64,000 nucleotides of DNA from Scylla paramamosain (GCF_035594125.1 NC_087192.1:690001-754000); one strand, 5' to 3'; shown: positions 16,428 through 56,441, counted from the first letter of the stretch. Made by a program: numbers and translations. Notes: generated from the sequence alone by a model not told the origin.

Positions 16428-16431
<4 letters not shown>
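16000..16431. other. Unassigned stretch with a GC-richer island
   Basis: A polypyrimidine tract plus CAG at about 16,264-16,274 precedes an open, GC-richer stretch containing SGPALYSLKDGPEVV-like codons (about 16,288-16,335). It then runs into a CT array. There is no downstream donor with a matching frame and no known domain, so I do not call an exon. Confidence 0.25.

Positions 16432-16494
<63 letters not shown>
16432..16494. repeat. (CT)n microsatellite
   Basis: About 63 bp of pure CT dinucleotides. Confidence 0.97.
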
Positions 16495-16497
<3 letters not shown>

Positions 16498-16499
16498 GA

Positions 16500-17208
16500 A
16501 AAGATTTGTTATATAGCCTTATTGGACAATGTACAACTAAAGAACAAAACAAAAAAGAAATAAATAAATAAAAATAAGTGGAACAAAGGGCAAGTTTCCT
16601 GCTCGCCGTGAACAGAAGACGGAGGTATGATGGGGTAAACTCGACATTAGCTTTTACTGAATTCTTCATCCTGGAGATCACTTGGCAGCTCTCTGCACCC
16701 TTAAACCTTTAAACCTTTAAGTACTCGTAGTGACAGGGTATAAGAGTTTCTGTATAGACATCGTATTGCCCCAGTGTGAGACAATAATGATTGCTGTATC
16801 ATGGCTTCCCTTGGGTATCACAACAGTGAACATACTTGACCGCATATATAGTTCTGCCAAAAAAAAACATTGTTATTTCAGTTACTAATTTTGCCAAGTT
16901 CAAGGTTCAAGGTTTTAATTGAAAACAGTTTTGACATTTCAGATGTATTAGGAAATACATAGTAGTAAGGCTTTAAATACTGCTTACGCTAATTATGAAA
17001 AAAAAAAAAAACATTTCAAAAGTAATGAAATTAATCTTCTACATTATATTCATATCTCACTGTGTTCATTTGGGGTCCTGTGTACAAGTGTCATCGTAGC
17101 TGCCTCCAATAAGCCGTAAATTATCATTAGCACATTTAAATTTACACACACACACACACACACACAAAGATTGGAAACAACCTTATAATGATCACAGTAA
17201 TAATAATA

Positions 17209-17268
<60 letters not shown>

Positions 17269-17980
17269 TACAATAACTTGCCATCCACCCACACACACAC
17301 ACTGGATGAGGCGCGGCTACACTTGTCCAACACTTGTGCTCGTAAAGTTAATGGCGTTCATTATTATAGAAAGAAGTTAGTCTTTCTCTTCTTGGTCTTC
17401 AGTAATATCTTGTAGGTCACTACAGCAGCTGCAGTCGCATGTAGGTCTAACTCATCCGTACCCATGGGAGAGGCCATGATCTTGACTCCGCGGTATCTCG
17501 CTAGAACTGAGTGTTGCCTTGGGGCAGAACTGAATAATTAGTAGGTGACACAGGCCGGCTGTCCGGCCGCCTGAGCGTGTATAGGGCCTTTTAACACTCG
17601 ACAGGAAGGGCAGAGAAATGAGTCGCAGGGCGCGTTTAAAAAAAAACTGACGATTTTCAGAAAGTTGAAACGATTTGACGATTTTGAATGCTGCATTTAC
17701 ATAAAATTAAATAAAGAGATACGTTGAGGAATTCACAATATAATCAATGAATTTTTTAAACTTTGCCCTGGTACATTTATTGCTGTCATGGTGCAGTTGT
17801 TCAACTTAATTCTGAAGACTGCAGTTATTCCTTTTGAATGGACAATTGGTACTGTCAAGCCCCTGTACAAACACCTGGGCATGGATGTTTCTTTACATTA
17901 TCTTTCATTCCATAACACTCAGATCCACTTAATAAAATATCATTGTTACCCTCCGTTTCAGATAAGTATGTAATATTAAA
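16500..17980. other. Gene-free stretch with short arrays
   Basis: Contains (CA)n at about 17,143-17,166 and (AAT)n at about 17,198-17,268. The rest is AT-rich without recognisable coding content. Confidence 0.5.
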
Positions 17981-17987
<7 letters not shown>

Positions 17988-18076
<89 letters not shown>

Positions 18077-18100
18077 TCCCCCCTGCTCAGATGATCTTAG

Positions 18101-18157
<57 letters not shown>
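17988..18157. repeat. (TA)n and (GT)n microsatellites
   Basis: TA dinucleotides to about 18,072, a 28-bp spacer, then GT dinucleotides from about 18,101 to 18,157. Confidence 0.97.
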
Positions 18158-18158
<1 letters not shown>

Positions 18159-18848
18159 CATCCAAGGTGATCTCAGCAGGGGGAGCTTATCATAGTACAT
18201 TTCCCGCACTCCTTCCCTCCGTGAGTGACAGCAAGGCACACCAGACGGCCTCAGGCAAGCCTGCCTGTGATGTGACCATTGACCTCCCTGCTGGACATGA
18301 TTTGTACTCCTCGGAAGAAAGAATAATAAATAAATGAAGCTAATACAGAAAAAAAAAAAAAAGTAGAACACATAAGAATAGATAAAATAAATAGATAAGG
18401 AAGAAAGAAAGGGAGGTGAGGATGGTGACCGTAGCGGGGCTCGAGGTAAACCAAAAAGTTTACAAAAAAAAAAAAAATGAATAAAAATAAAGCAATATAT
18501 GTAAGAAAGAAAGAGAAAAAGCTCAATGACTTAGGTTAGAAAATCCCTACCATTAGTATTTGGTTCTGCCATCACCACCATCGACATGAAATAAACGAAT
18601 GTATAAATCCGGCCATGAGGTCAGACCGCGGCAGTGAGTGCAGGCCCAAGGGAGGGAGCGAAGGTGACTGGGGCGGGTAGCGACTTTTGACCAGGGGCAG
18701 GTTACGTATGACACGCTAATCTGAGTTAACGCCACACGCTCCCTAGAACGCTTACTTTCCTTTGAGTACATTTATAACCCCACTGGCGTGTCTCGTACCG
18801 TACTGCACTATTATAATTGAGCAGGAAATACCAGAACTAAATGGGTAG

Positions 18849-19050
18849 CCCGTATTTAGAAACGCTTTGCTCTCCCACCACGACTATTTTCCAAGGCCCG
18901 GGTTCTCAAGAATATTTTTCCTTTTAATAATGCAAAAGTCTTGTTAATATGTCACTAAAATCGTAAAAACACCCCTAAAAACCCGTGTCACTTCTGGTAA
19001 ATCTTTTTGAAACCAGTGGAGATAAGCGCAGAAGTGTTTCAGAGTATGGT
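18849..19050 (+). mobile_element. Foldback MITE copy 2
   Basis: Begins CCCGTATTTAGAAACGCTTTG and ends CAGAAGTGTTTCAGAGTATGG, which is an imperfect inverted copy of the beginning. The interior matches the copies at 31,028 and 57,890, including the shared word AATAATGCAAAAGTCTTG. Confidence 0.75.
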
Positions 19051-19234
19051 TCGTGGAGGCAGCCGTGAAGGAGCTAATGTATCCCACGCAGAGAAGCGAG
19101 ATTGCCTGGCCATCCCACTCGAGTTTGTGTTACGCACCGCACCTCACCAACCGACCCCAGATTATCTTTCACAGGGTTATTTGAAAGTGGAGTGTTTTGA
19201 ATGACTGACTGCCTCGTCATTACGCCACTACTTC

Positions 19235-19236
<2 letters not shown>

Positions 19237-19317
<81 letters not shown>
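19237..19317. repeat. (CT)n microsatellite
   Basis: About 80 bp of pure CT dinucleotides. Confidence 0.97.
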
Positions 19318-19319
<2 letters not shown>

Positions 19320-19517
19320 CACAAACTCTATAACAAATTTTCATATCACTTGCCTACATATGTCTGTGTTTGCATAATTATGACATTTAGGCCTAATGTC
19401 TGACCTCATCGGCATGTTTGTTTTTGAGGTCTGTACGGTAGGTCCGGCGTGACACCCTGAGCCTCTACTGTACCTGTACATAAAATACATACAATGCTAA
19501 TGTATGTAATAGGCCAG

Positions 19518-21639
<2,122 letters not shown>

Positions 21640-21640
<1 letters not shown>

Positions 21641-22150
21641 TTAAGCTGTACACCTGTACATTGCACGGCTCACTGTGTGTCTCACTATACCTGCTAGAGT
21701 ACTGATGTTATAATTCACTGTAAGGACACCATTCACTTACGTTTCACTGTATCCATCAGGTAACCGTTACATCACCTTGTTGCAGCGCATGCCAGGGCAC
21801 CGCTTGCTGGTTTACTGGAGCAACACAGTTTTGTTGTGTTTCACTTTATCAGGACCCGCACTGTTCACAGGATGCTTCACTTTAGCTGAAGGGCACCGTG
21901 TCCTTCACTGTATGCTCCACTGCATCCATCAGGGCACAGCGTGGCTCACTGCATGTTTCACTGTATATATAAAGGTTACAGAGCCTTTCACTATTTCACG
22001 GCGTGCATCTACACACATTACCGTTCACAGTACGTATTGAGGTGATATACTGTTTGTTTCACTGTATCTTCCACAGCTCAGCACCCTTCACTGTTTCACT
22101 ATACCATCTATCGGGGCACAACACCTTTCACTCTGTTTCACTATTTGTAC
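21640..22150. repeat. Degenerate minisatellite, ~40-bp TTCACTGT unit
   Basis: Words such as GTTTCACTGTATCCATCAGG, GGGCACAGC and CCTTTCACT recur about a dozen times with drifting spacing near 40 bp. Frames across it encode repetitive FTV/CFH-type peptides and are not taken as genes. Confidence 0.7.
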
Positions 22151-22166
22151 ACGGTATCTCCATGGA

Positions 22167-22169
<3 letters not shown>

Positions 22170-22223
<54 letters not shown>
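22170..22223. repeat. (GT)n microsatellite
   Basis: About 54 bp of GT dinucleotides ending in GC-rich variants. Confidence 0.96.
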
Positions 22224-22227
<4 letters not shown>

Positions 22228-22469
22228 TGCGTGCGTGCGTTTGTGCTGCATGGCATTGGTGGGGCTTCAGTCCTGCTATGCCCTTGGATGTCTTCCCGCC
22301 CACTTGAGTGTGCAGGCAATGATGAGGTCAGTAACGATAATGGCGATAGTGTTAATGATGACAATAACAACAGTAATGATAATGCGGATGGATATCCTGC
22401 CACATGCACTTTCCTGCACATGTAAGGTGGAGTTAAATGAAAAGCAGAAAATAAATAGCAGAAATGTAG

Positions 22470-22473
<4 letters not shown>

Positions 22474-22508
<35 letters not shown>
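22474..22508. repeat. (GA)n microsatellite
   Basis: About 35 bp of pure GA dinucleotides. Confidence 0.95.
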
Positions 22509-22511
<3 letters not shown>

Positions 22512-22771
22512 CGTATAGTGAAAGGGATAACTTTATACAGTATATTTCATAGCTTGTGAGAATGTAAAAGTTCCTCCGTTTTGAGACGCCGTATGACCAT
22601 GCTGCGACGCTTAGGTCCAGTCCAGCCACCAGCCAGTCGCTCCAGCTATGCGAAGGACTCCCACACCTGTGCCCTCGTTCCATTCATGAAGTCACGATGT
22701 ATGTAAACGCGGACAAGCGCTGTAAATACTCATGATTCACTGAAGAAAAGAACAACAATGATGATAATGAC

Positions 22772-22802
<31 letters not shown>

Positions 22803-22849
22803 AAGATGTTAGTGTTTCGGTGATTATCATGGTTCAAAAGACTGTTATA

Positions 22850-23201
22850 GCGGGAGTCATTTCGAGTTTTCAAAAGCGAGTGTAGAAGGAAGCAGTGGCT
22901 GCGGTGGTGGTGGTGGTGGTGGTGTGGGGAATGCCTGGATTATCTCGTGTGGTGGCGGAGGTGGTGGTGGCGTGACGAGGTGGTGCCGTGCTCTACAGTC
23001 AGGCGGCGGCAGCGGGTGGCGGAGGAACAGCATAATCAAGCTAGGGAGTCGGTGTGGTGTTGGCCGAGGCTGTTGTGACAAGCGAACAGTGAAGCAACCC
23101 CTTGACTTGGAGTGACAAGACGAGCTATATCTCAACTTGTGGTGTTAATTGCTGGTGCGATACGTGCAGCGGAGAACAGGGCAGATCGCCACCCCAGCAA
23201 G
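22850..23201 (+). promoter_or_regulatory. GC-rich region upstream of the SV2-like first exon (putative promoter/5' UTR)
   Basis: Base composition shifts here from AT-rich to GC-rich, with GGT and GGC trinucleotide runs, right up to the ATG at 23,202. This fits a promoter and 5' UTR. No TATA box or clear initiator was identified, so the transcription start is not placed. Confidence 0.35.
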
Positions 23202-48019
<24,818 letters not shown>

Positions 48020-48494
48020 GCTGGAGCTGCACCAACCAGGGGAAGGTTTCTAGGTTTTGTTGTTTTTACTTGTTTATTGTTATATTTTAAACTGTTCAGA
48101 TAAAATCTTTATACTGATTTTGTTTTAATGAAAGCTTTAGTGTATATAAGTGCTTACATTATTTATATTTGTATTTGTAAGGTTCTCTATTGTACAATTT
48201 TAGGTGTGTGTTTTAGCACATATTATAAAGGAGATGCACAAGAGATTTACTTATGTGATATTAATGAGTAATATTTCATGTTTTGAAACAAAATGTGATC
48301 TATATAAGGCAAGAGAGCTGATGAGAATGGAACCACTGGCAGGACACTTGCCGTACTCAACACCTCACTCGTCAGGACGTGTCAAGATGTGAGTGGCTCA
48401 GATGGAGTGTGGTCAGTCTTGATTGGCCTATCATTATATGGCTTTCCTCATCCTTGTACAGTAATTGTGTCTTGCCCAACTAGAATATCTTGGG

Positions 48495-48673
<179 letters not shown>

Positions 48674-49246
48674 TTTTTTTTTCTTTTTCTTTTTTCATGA
48701 TCTTCACCTCAGGTTACCAGAGCAATACCAGTGTTTTGAAAATGAGAAATTGCAGTTAAGGGTTAGGTGATGAGAAGGAGCAGCTCGGAATTAATTTTGA
48801 AAATATATATCTGGCTATAATGATTATCAGTTGGAGTTTTAGTCATGCCTGACTAAATATGAGCTGAATAATTTGTCAGAATAAGGCAGTGGATAGTTAG
48901 CATATCATATTTTATCATCATTATGTTTTTAATAGTTAAGAGCAGAACAATTGAGCTAGATAGAAGTGAATGGAGAATGACATTGGTGAGTGCATGAAAA
49001 TGATGGCAGGGCCCATTGGTGTCTAAATCCTGTCAGGGTGTGAGGGCACTTTGTAGGAAAAACTCTGCATCTACTGCGGAGTAGGTGCTGGGTAGGGAAC
49101 AGTCTCATTATGAAGGAGCAGGGATGTATGCTTTCAGGCCTTTCTGTGGATATGCATGACCAACTGTGGTTTGTCTGAATTCCTGTAATACGCTGGTCCA
49201 TGAGACTGTCCCTTTCCACCATGAGCTGATGTGACCAAGACTGAAT

Positions 49247-49407
<161 letters not shown>

Positions 49408-49598
49408 AAGCTCATCCCACACACCCAAAACTGAGGGCTACAGGTACACCTGTGATGGGTGGCCTTGGTGCTGCCCTGAGTGTTGGCTGCATCAGCATGT
49501 GGAGGCACAGTGAGGGTGGTACCTACTGAATCTTGATCCTACAACATTAACTACCTCCATTTCATGCAAAGTAAACATTTTTGCTTATGCTACAGTGG

Positions 49599-49604
49599 AA
49601 TAAA
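49599..49604 (+). terminator. Candidate polyadenylation signal AATAAA
   Basis: AATAAA, 1.58 kb after the SV2-like stop codon, in AT-rich sequence. Confidence 0.25.
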
Positions 49605-49968
49605 TATTCACATGTGACATTATGAATCATATTTGGAAGCAGACTGACCATCACCAGCATGCATCATATATCCAGTATGGTGTTCACCTGAAATTGTTTA
49701 CTTTTCATTGACTAACACTGGACCATAGTGTTTTGTTATATCCCTGTTTGTAATTCTTTATCAGTGTCCCTTGGAATGAGCTGACAGTCTTCTTAATTTT
49801 TTCTCAGGTGTGGGAGTTTGAGGATTGGCAGAAAATAGCTAAGGTTGTGGGTTCTTTTCTTCCATTGTTTAGTCAGGGGAGAAGTAAGTCCATCAGGGAC
49901 CAAAAGTGTGTGGATGACAGACTGTGTGTAATTTGTTTTATGCCTTGTATTTGGAATTTAATAAGAAA

Positions 49969-50085
<117 letters not shown>

Positions 50086-50230
50086 TATTTTGTAATGTTC
50101 ATTAATATAACTATGTAAATTGAAAATATTGAAATGATCAAATGAATTGCAGTTTTGTTTTTTGTATTTCATTAACACAAAAGTTATTCAATATGTGAGA
50201 CTACCATCAGTCCCACCAATATTCTATGTC

Positions 50231-50236
50231 AATAAA
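50231..50236 (+). terminator. Candidate polyadenylation signal AATAAA
   Basis: AATAAAAGCC, followed within 25 bp by a T-rich stretch. It is 2.2 kb after the stop codon. Confidence 0.25.
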
Positions 50237-50360
50237 AGCCATAAAAAGGCTTTTTCATGATTGAAATAACTATTCAGAAGAGGGAAGAGTGGGAAGGGAT
50301 GACTGAGTGCAGCAAACTTGGGAAAATGGATAACAAAAAAAGGCCATATATCTATATATA

Positions 50361-50367
<7 letters not shown>

Positions 50368-50404
<37 letters not shown>
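50368..50404. repeat. (TA)n microsatellite
   Basis: About 37 bp of TA dinucleotides next to the hammerhead-like motif. Confidence 0.95.
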
Positions 50405-50407
<3 letters not shown>

Positions 50408-50431
50408 GGTAAGCAGGGATTCACCAGACTT

Positions 50432-50481
50432 CCTTCTTCATTTATTGCAACATTTCACCTGCACAGAAGGCATCATCAGGC
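50432..50481 (-). other. Second hammerhead-like / Penelope-type motif
   Basis: On the minus strand CTGATGA (50,479-50,473) is followed by a short hairpin (TGCCT with AGGTG, wobble pairs included) and then GAAATGTTGC. The order core, stem II, GAAA matches a hammerhead ribozyme as found in Penelope-like retroelements. Stem lengths are short and flanking stems are not shown. Confidence 0.38.
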
Positions 50482-50775
50482 TAAAAAAAATTACAAAAAA
50501 TCAAATAAAAGAAAAAAAAAATCTGAAATCATAAAAGGGACAAGATTAAAAAACAATAGTAACCAAAATGGGACAGGCAGACACGCATTAACAATAAAAA
50601 AAGTGACAAACTAACCTATCAGCAGTAGCTTATACATGACAGAAAAAAAATATCAAGCAAAATAAAGGTATGAAGCTGTGGACAAACCTTGTGTGTTCTC
50701 GTGTGTGGTGTGGTGAGAATGTCAGCTTTGTGTAATATACTAAAATCCTTCTCCAAAAATGGATGATCATGTGCC

Positions 50776-50975
50776 TGTGAATGTGTTCTTATTGGTGAAA
50801 AAGGGGGTGAGCTAACTGTTTCTGTGTATGTATTGAAGTACCTTTATGTTCACTGGTTCTATGTGATAGATTCATCTTGGTTTTTCCAATATCTATCATA
50901 TAGAACCAGTAAACATAAAGGTACTTCAATATGTACACAGCTCACCCCCCTTTTTCACCAATAAGAACGCATTCA
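50776..50975. mobile_element. Long hairpin (foldback) element
   Basis: The left arm (50,776-50,873) contains TTCTTATTGGTGAAAAAGGG, TGAAGTACCTTTATGTT and GGTTCTATGTGATAGAT. The right arm (from about 50,890 to 50,975) is its near-perfect reverse complement. The loop is about 15-20 nt. The right end runs directly into a TA array. No coding capacity. Confidence 0.85.
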
Positions 50976-50976
50976 T

Positions 50977-51087
<111 letters not shown>

Positions 51088-51089
51088 AT

Positions 51090-51758
<669 letters not shown>

Positions 51759-51872
51759 GCGTGACGCTTGCAGTATTTGAGTGACAGAGTAGTAAGACTG
51801 GTTTTATTAGGTAGGAAATTACATGGATTCGTGGTGCAATTGAAAGTGACAGCAGAATATGCGAATAACTAA

Positions 51873-51876
<4 letters not shown>

Positions 51877-51908
<32 letters not shown>

Positions 51909-52011
51909 CTTGTAAGTCAGAGGGGGTAGAGGGGAGGGAGGAAAAAAAAGTAAGGACGTTTTTGTGCAGTGAACTTTCAAGTGAAGTAAAATAATAATAA
52001 TAATAATAATG

Positions 52012-52046
<35 letters not shown>
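51877..52046. repeat. (GT)n and (AAT)n arrays
   Basis: GT at about 51,877-51,906 and AAT units at about 51,991-52,046. Confidence 0.95.
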
Positions 52047-52047
<1 letters not shown>

Positions 52048-52232
52048 CTAACTAACAAACTGGATGAATGGATAAAAAATGAATTGAAAAGCTAGTACTG
52101 GTAATTTAGATTAAAAGATGGTAAAAAAAAAAAAAAAAATCAATGACAGCAGAATGTCCCGTGTTTCGCTAAACTTCTAAGGGATGGTTGTATCACCACA
52201 ATTTACGTAGTCCTGAAAAATGTTCGTATATA

Positions 52233-53171
52233 CAGTAGGGTACGCGACAACGCACGGTCGTTAGAACGTACAACTGCAATAACGCACTGAAATTTTGATA
52301 TACTTAATCGGAATAACGAACCACAACTGTCATAACGAACTCGCCACTCATGCGAACACTGGAATTTTAACAAATATTTAATCGGAATAACGAACTAAAA
52401 CTAGCAAGACGAACTTGCCATTTGTGCGAGCACTGAAATTTTAATAAAAATTTAATCGGAATAAACAAAACTCGAAGACTCAGCAGCTGTGCGAGCCGCT
52501 GCTCCCCTATCTGTTGCCTGTTCCTTCATCCCTTCTTTCCTTTCCTCTCCTTTCTTTTCGTATCTTCAAATCTCCCTCCCTGTCACTTCTTCCCTTATAT
52601 GTCAGAGATAAGGGACTATGGACGTAGGTGGTAATACCTTGCTCTCCCTCCCCCCTCATTCATTTTAATGTAATTTTCGCTTCATCCTTTCTCACTTTCT
52701 CACTCATATACATAATTCAATTTTCATTCTCAGTCAAGTCTCAATCTTTTTAACAGTCCTTAGGATTGTTCTTACTTTCAGAGAGAGAGAGAGGGAGAGA
52801 GAGAGAGAGAGAGAGAGAGATCCGACTTAAGGGGATTTACTCTATGTATACATGCGACGCCGACAGTAGATAAATGTCACTTGTCTAAGCAGCGCGAAAT
52901 CCAGGGTGATAATGATCTAACTCGGGATGGTAAGAATTTAGGACTAGGCGTGAAACTCGAGATGGTACTGTATATATTTGTTATCTTAAATTCAGTAGAG
53001 TAAATGTTTTTTTTTTTTTTTTTTTCGGAAATTGTGGAATTTTTAATATTATTTTCTGGTTCCCTGGAACCAATTAATTTTTCCCGTAGGTTCTTCAGTC
53101 GCCATAACGCACATTTGCCACAACGAACGCTACATTGGAACGAATCATGTTTGTTGTCGTGTATCCCACTG
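52233..53171. mobile_element. 939-bp non-autonomous DNA transposon with TA target duplication
   Basis: Begins CAGTAGGGTACGCGACAACG and ends CGTTGTCGTGTATCCCACTG (read on the plus strand as TGTTGTCGTGTATCCCACTG). The two ends are inverted repeats (CAGTRGGRTACRCGACAAC) and both sides are flanked by TA (52,231-52,232 and 53,172-53,173). The CAGT start and TA duplication fit pogo/Tc1-mariner elements. Inside, a 72-74-bp unit with ACTGAAATTTTAA, TTAATCGGAATAACGAAC and ACGAACTTGCCA repeats three times (from 52,286, 52,358 and 52,432). There is no transposase frame. A GA array lies at about 52,781-52,820. Confidence 0.85.
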
Positions 53172-53544
53172 TAGATTAATTGTGATTATGGAATTCACTT
53201 GTACATTTGTTTTATCAGCCAGTCGTTCAGTAATCACACTAGTCACACGAAATGATTACAAAATATACAAGATGAGCAAAATACACGCACCTAAACAACT
53301 GTCGATTCTGCAAGTGATCTAGGTACACGCTTACACTATCATTTAATCGTTCAGTAGGGACACTAATCACGTGAGATAATTACAAGAACAAACAAACATA
53401 AACCTGTAATGGTCTTATGATATTATCTTTGAGTTTTGACGGAAGACATCACGCTGCACTGCCGGGCGTAGGATGGATGGTGGTCGCCAAGGCAACGCGG
53501 CAAGCTTGTGGCGTGAGGTGGCGAGTGAGTGAGGGAGTGAGTGC

Positions 53545-53744
53545 GTGAGCGAGTCCCCGGCGCGGCTTCGGTTCAGTCCAGCAGGTGCCGCCAATGAGTG
53601 AGAGTGAGTACATGCTGCCTCACTTGGTTCCGCGCTTTACGGTGCATTGCTAACCACGATTTGCTCCTTGCCGTGTGAGAAAACGGACTTCGAAGTGTGA
53701 GTGGTGATCGTCTTGTGAACCCCAGCGGCGGCCTCGTGTTAACC
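53545..53744 (+). promoter_or_regulatory. Putative promoter and 5' UTR of a downstream gene
   Basis: A GC-rich stretch contains GGTTCAGTCC at 53,571, with TCAGT (53,573-53,577) matching the arthropod initiator. About 170 bp of 5' UTR would lead to the ATG at 53,745. No TATA box is seen. Confidence 0.4.
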
Positions 53745-53759
53745 ATGCTGACCTACTGG
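53745..53759 (+). CDS. Candidate first coding exon end (MLTYW) of a downstream gene
   Basis: AACC-ATG encodes MLTYW and meets a strong donor (GTGAGTAAC at 53,760) in phase 0. Start context, composition and donor fit a first exon whose partner exons lie beyond this window or are not recognised. The product cannot be named. Confidence 0.4.
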
Positions 53760-54153
53760 GTGAGTAACTACCACACACTTGTTTGTTTACGTAGTATTTT
53801 GTACTTATTACTAAACGAGTGTTATTTTTTTCTTTTATTGTGGAAAGAGAGGGTAGCTACATGATTACTGCAAGGGGGTAATTTGGACGAGAAAACCTTA
53901 TTTGTTTGTCAGAAGTGTGTGGTTCATTAATTTCGTTGTTTACTTGAAAGGGTGGTGTTCTGTAGATGCGTTAGTTGGAGGTTGCGGGGGAAGGCCCAAG
54001 TGGTTACAGTACTGCTGACGAGGGACTGGCGGGGAGAGCCCTATGAGAAATGTATTTTATGTTATCTGATGAGCCAGAAAATGTGAGACAGTTTATCTTC
54101 ATCCGAAAACCACGGAGCGAGTTTGTTTACACGTGGTGGCGTTGTTTATATGC

Positions 54154-54195
<42 letters not shown>

Positions 54196-54348
54196 AACAG
54201 GGTGTATGGAAGGTCACTGCCTTACCCATATATCGGAAAGTGTTATGAATTCCCTTTGAAGGATATACTGGCAATCGCTAGACCAGCACGTGATCCTCGA
54301 GAGTCAAGACCGAGGGTGAATCACACACACACACACACACACACACAC
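54154..54348. repeat. Two (CA)n microsatellites
   Basis: CA at about 54,154-54,192 and 54,320-54,348. Confidence 0.95.
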
Positions 54349-54878
54349 GCGGTCAGGCAAACGTTCCTTTCTTGATTGTGGTTTGCGGCATTATTCCCGG
54401 CCTTCCCTTGGGACCCTCGCTACTCAGTACTTTTGTCATTACGCACGGAGGAGCTCGGACACAGCCAATATATAGCTTTGTCTTCGTACTATTTACTTTA
54501 CTTCTATAATCTTGAATATTTACCGAAGAAAAACAACTTTAACTGTGGTACATACTGTTGACGAAGCAAGAATAACTTAATTCCTCATGTTGATTTGCTA
54601 TTTCCAGCCTTGTAAAAAAAAAAAAAAATTGACTGTGGCTTGCTATTGATTTTTTGTAGCAAGAGGGACGTCAGTTTCCCATTCGTATTGCAGTATGCAG
54701 TAATAATAACAACAATGACTAATATCTTAATTTAAACCACTCCAGCTTTAACCTAAAAAAAAAAAAAAAAAGTGTTAATGTCGTACTGAACACAGAACAC
54801 CTAATTAGGAACGCCATTTCCATTTCAAGTTCAACCTCCCAGAAACTAAACTTGCTCCCAGTTGCTAGGCTTTGCTCG

Positions 54879-54882
<4 letters not shown>

Positions 54883-54940
<58 letters not shown>
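54883..54940. repeat. (GA)n microsatellite
   Basis: About 58 bp of pure GA. Confidence 0.97.
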
Positions 54941-54943
<3 letters not shown>

Positions 54944-55356
54944 GCAAAAACCCACTGGTGCACTAAATAACATATCAATGAATACAAACGTGATCCTTTC
55001 CGTTCTTTAGTTATTCTTCGTTAAGAGAAGGCGAGAGGCGAGAGCGCGTATCAGTTCAGAGAAGCGACAGAGTGTAAGTTCAGTGACCGGGGGAGCTAGC
55101 AAGCGAATGCCGAGATTGACTCATGCTGGTAAACTTTGATTCAGTTGGCGAGTGAGGGGAAGAGCAGGAGAAAACGATAATTCATATTCTTTACCTACTC
55201 CATCCAAACGAAAATTGACTGGACGGCAAGTTTAGATCAATAATGTTGGTCAAGGTTTTTGGGTGTAGTGGTGTTGTGGTAGTAGTGGTTGTCGTGGTTG
55301 TCGTTACGTGCAAGGCTACGGTTGAATGGGTAGTGCTGTAAAGTTGATTGATGTGG

Positions 55357-55359
<3 letters not shown>

Positions 55360-55434
<75 letters not shown>

Positions 55435-55496
55435 TGCTTCTTTGGCCTTAATTTGTCTTACTTCTTCCTTCTCCTCCTCTTCCTCTTTCTTTTATC

Positions 55497-55557
<61 letters not shown>

Positions 55558-55632
55558 GTTTATGTTTTATCTTCTTCTTCTTCTTCTTCTTCTTCTTCTT
55601 CTTCTTCTTCTTCTTCTTCTTCTTCTTCTTCT
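55360..55632. repeat. (CT)n, (CT)n and (TTC)n arrays
   Basis: CT at about 55,360-55,428, CT at about 55,498-55,552, TTC units at about 55,571-55,632. All pyrimidines are on the plus strand. Confidence 0.97.
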
Positions 55633-55825
55633 GTTCTCGTACTCCTCCTCCTCCTCCTGTTTTATCCATTTGCATCATAATCTGCACCGTTTTCAGTCGC
55701 CGTTAAGTAATAAAAAGTTGCTTGATTGACTGATCGAGTGACTGGCTGTTTGTTTGATATTTTGGCATTGCTACAACAAGGTCATACATCATAATTACAA
55801 CGCCAGATAACAAATCAAATTACTG

Positions 55826-55828
<3 letters not shown>

Positions 55829-55898
<70 letters not shown>

Positions 55899-55976
55899 GG
55901 GAGTCACGTACGTCATAAAAATACCTTAATGCAGATATCAAATTACACCACCACCACCACCACCGCCACCGCCACC
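55829..55976. repeat. (CA)n and (CAC)n arrays
   Basis: CA at about 55,829-55,897 and CAC/CCG triplets at about 55,949-55,976. Confidence 0.95.
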
Positions 55977-56402
55977 ATCACAGCCATAGGTATAATCAAG
56001 TCGAGCGTCCTCCTCCGTCAGAAGTTTCAGTATATTATGTAAATACGTGTTTTGTATGGATGTTTATGATTGTACTAATGTATCTGTGTATGAATGTATG
56101 TGTGTAGTACGTACTTGTAAATGTTAGTTTATTTTTTCTATTGGTATAGTCAGGTAGGTAGGTGACTACAGAAAAATATAGATGTAAGTATGTGGTGGTC
56201 GTCGTTTGATATCGCCTGTTTGTATTATGGCAACTGTGTATGGCTATGTATGTATGTTTTCCCTGCGATTGGCTGGTAAAATTTTATAGAGGGATTTGGC
56301 TTTGGTATAATGTATGTAGCCGTATGGTGTGAAATATAACGACCTTTTTGATCTGTGGGAACGACGAAGAATAGTCATTATTATTGATTCTGCTGCTTCT
56401 CT

Positions 56403-56406
<4 letters not shown>

Positions 56407-56441
<35 letters not shown>

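Larger units (their letters stand above)
53760..55360. other. Putative first-intron sequence of the downstream gene
   Basis: No exon is recognised. It holds CA arrays at about 54,154-54,192 and 54,320-54,348 and a GA array at about 54,883-54,940. Confidence 0.4.

Noticed and set aside
22924..23115. Gly-rich frame upstream of exon 1 as coding
   Set aside because: Made of GGT/GGC runs, closed by stops before the ATG at 23,202, better explained as GC-rich 5' UTR or promoter.
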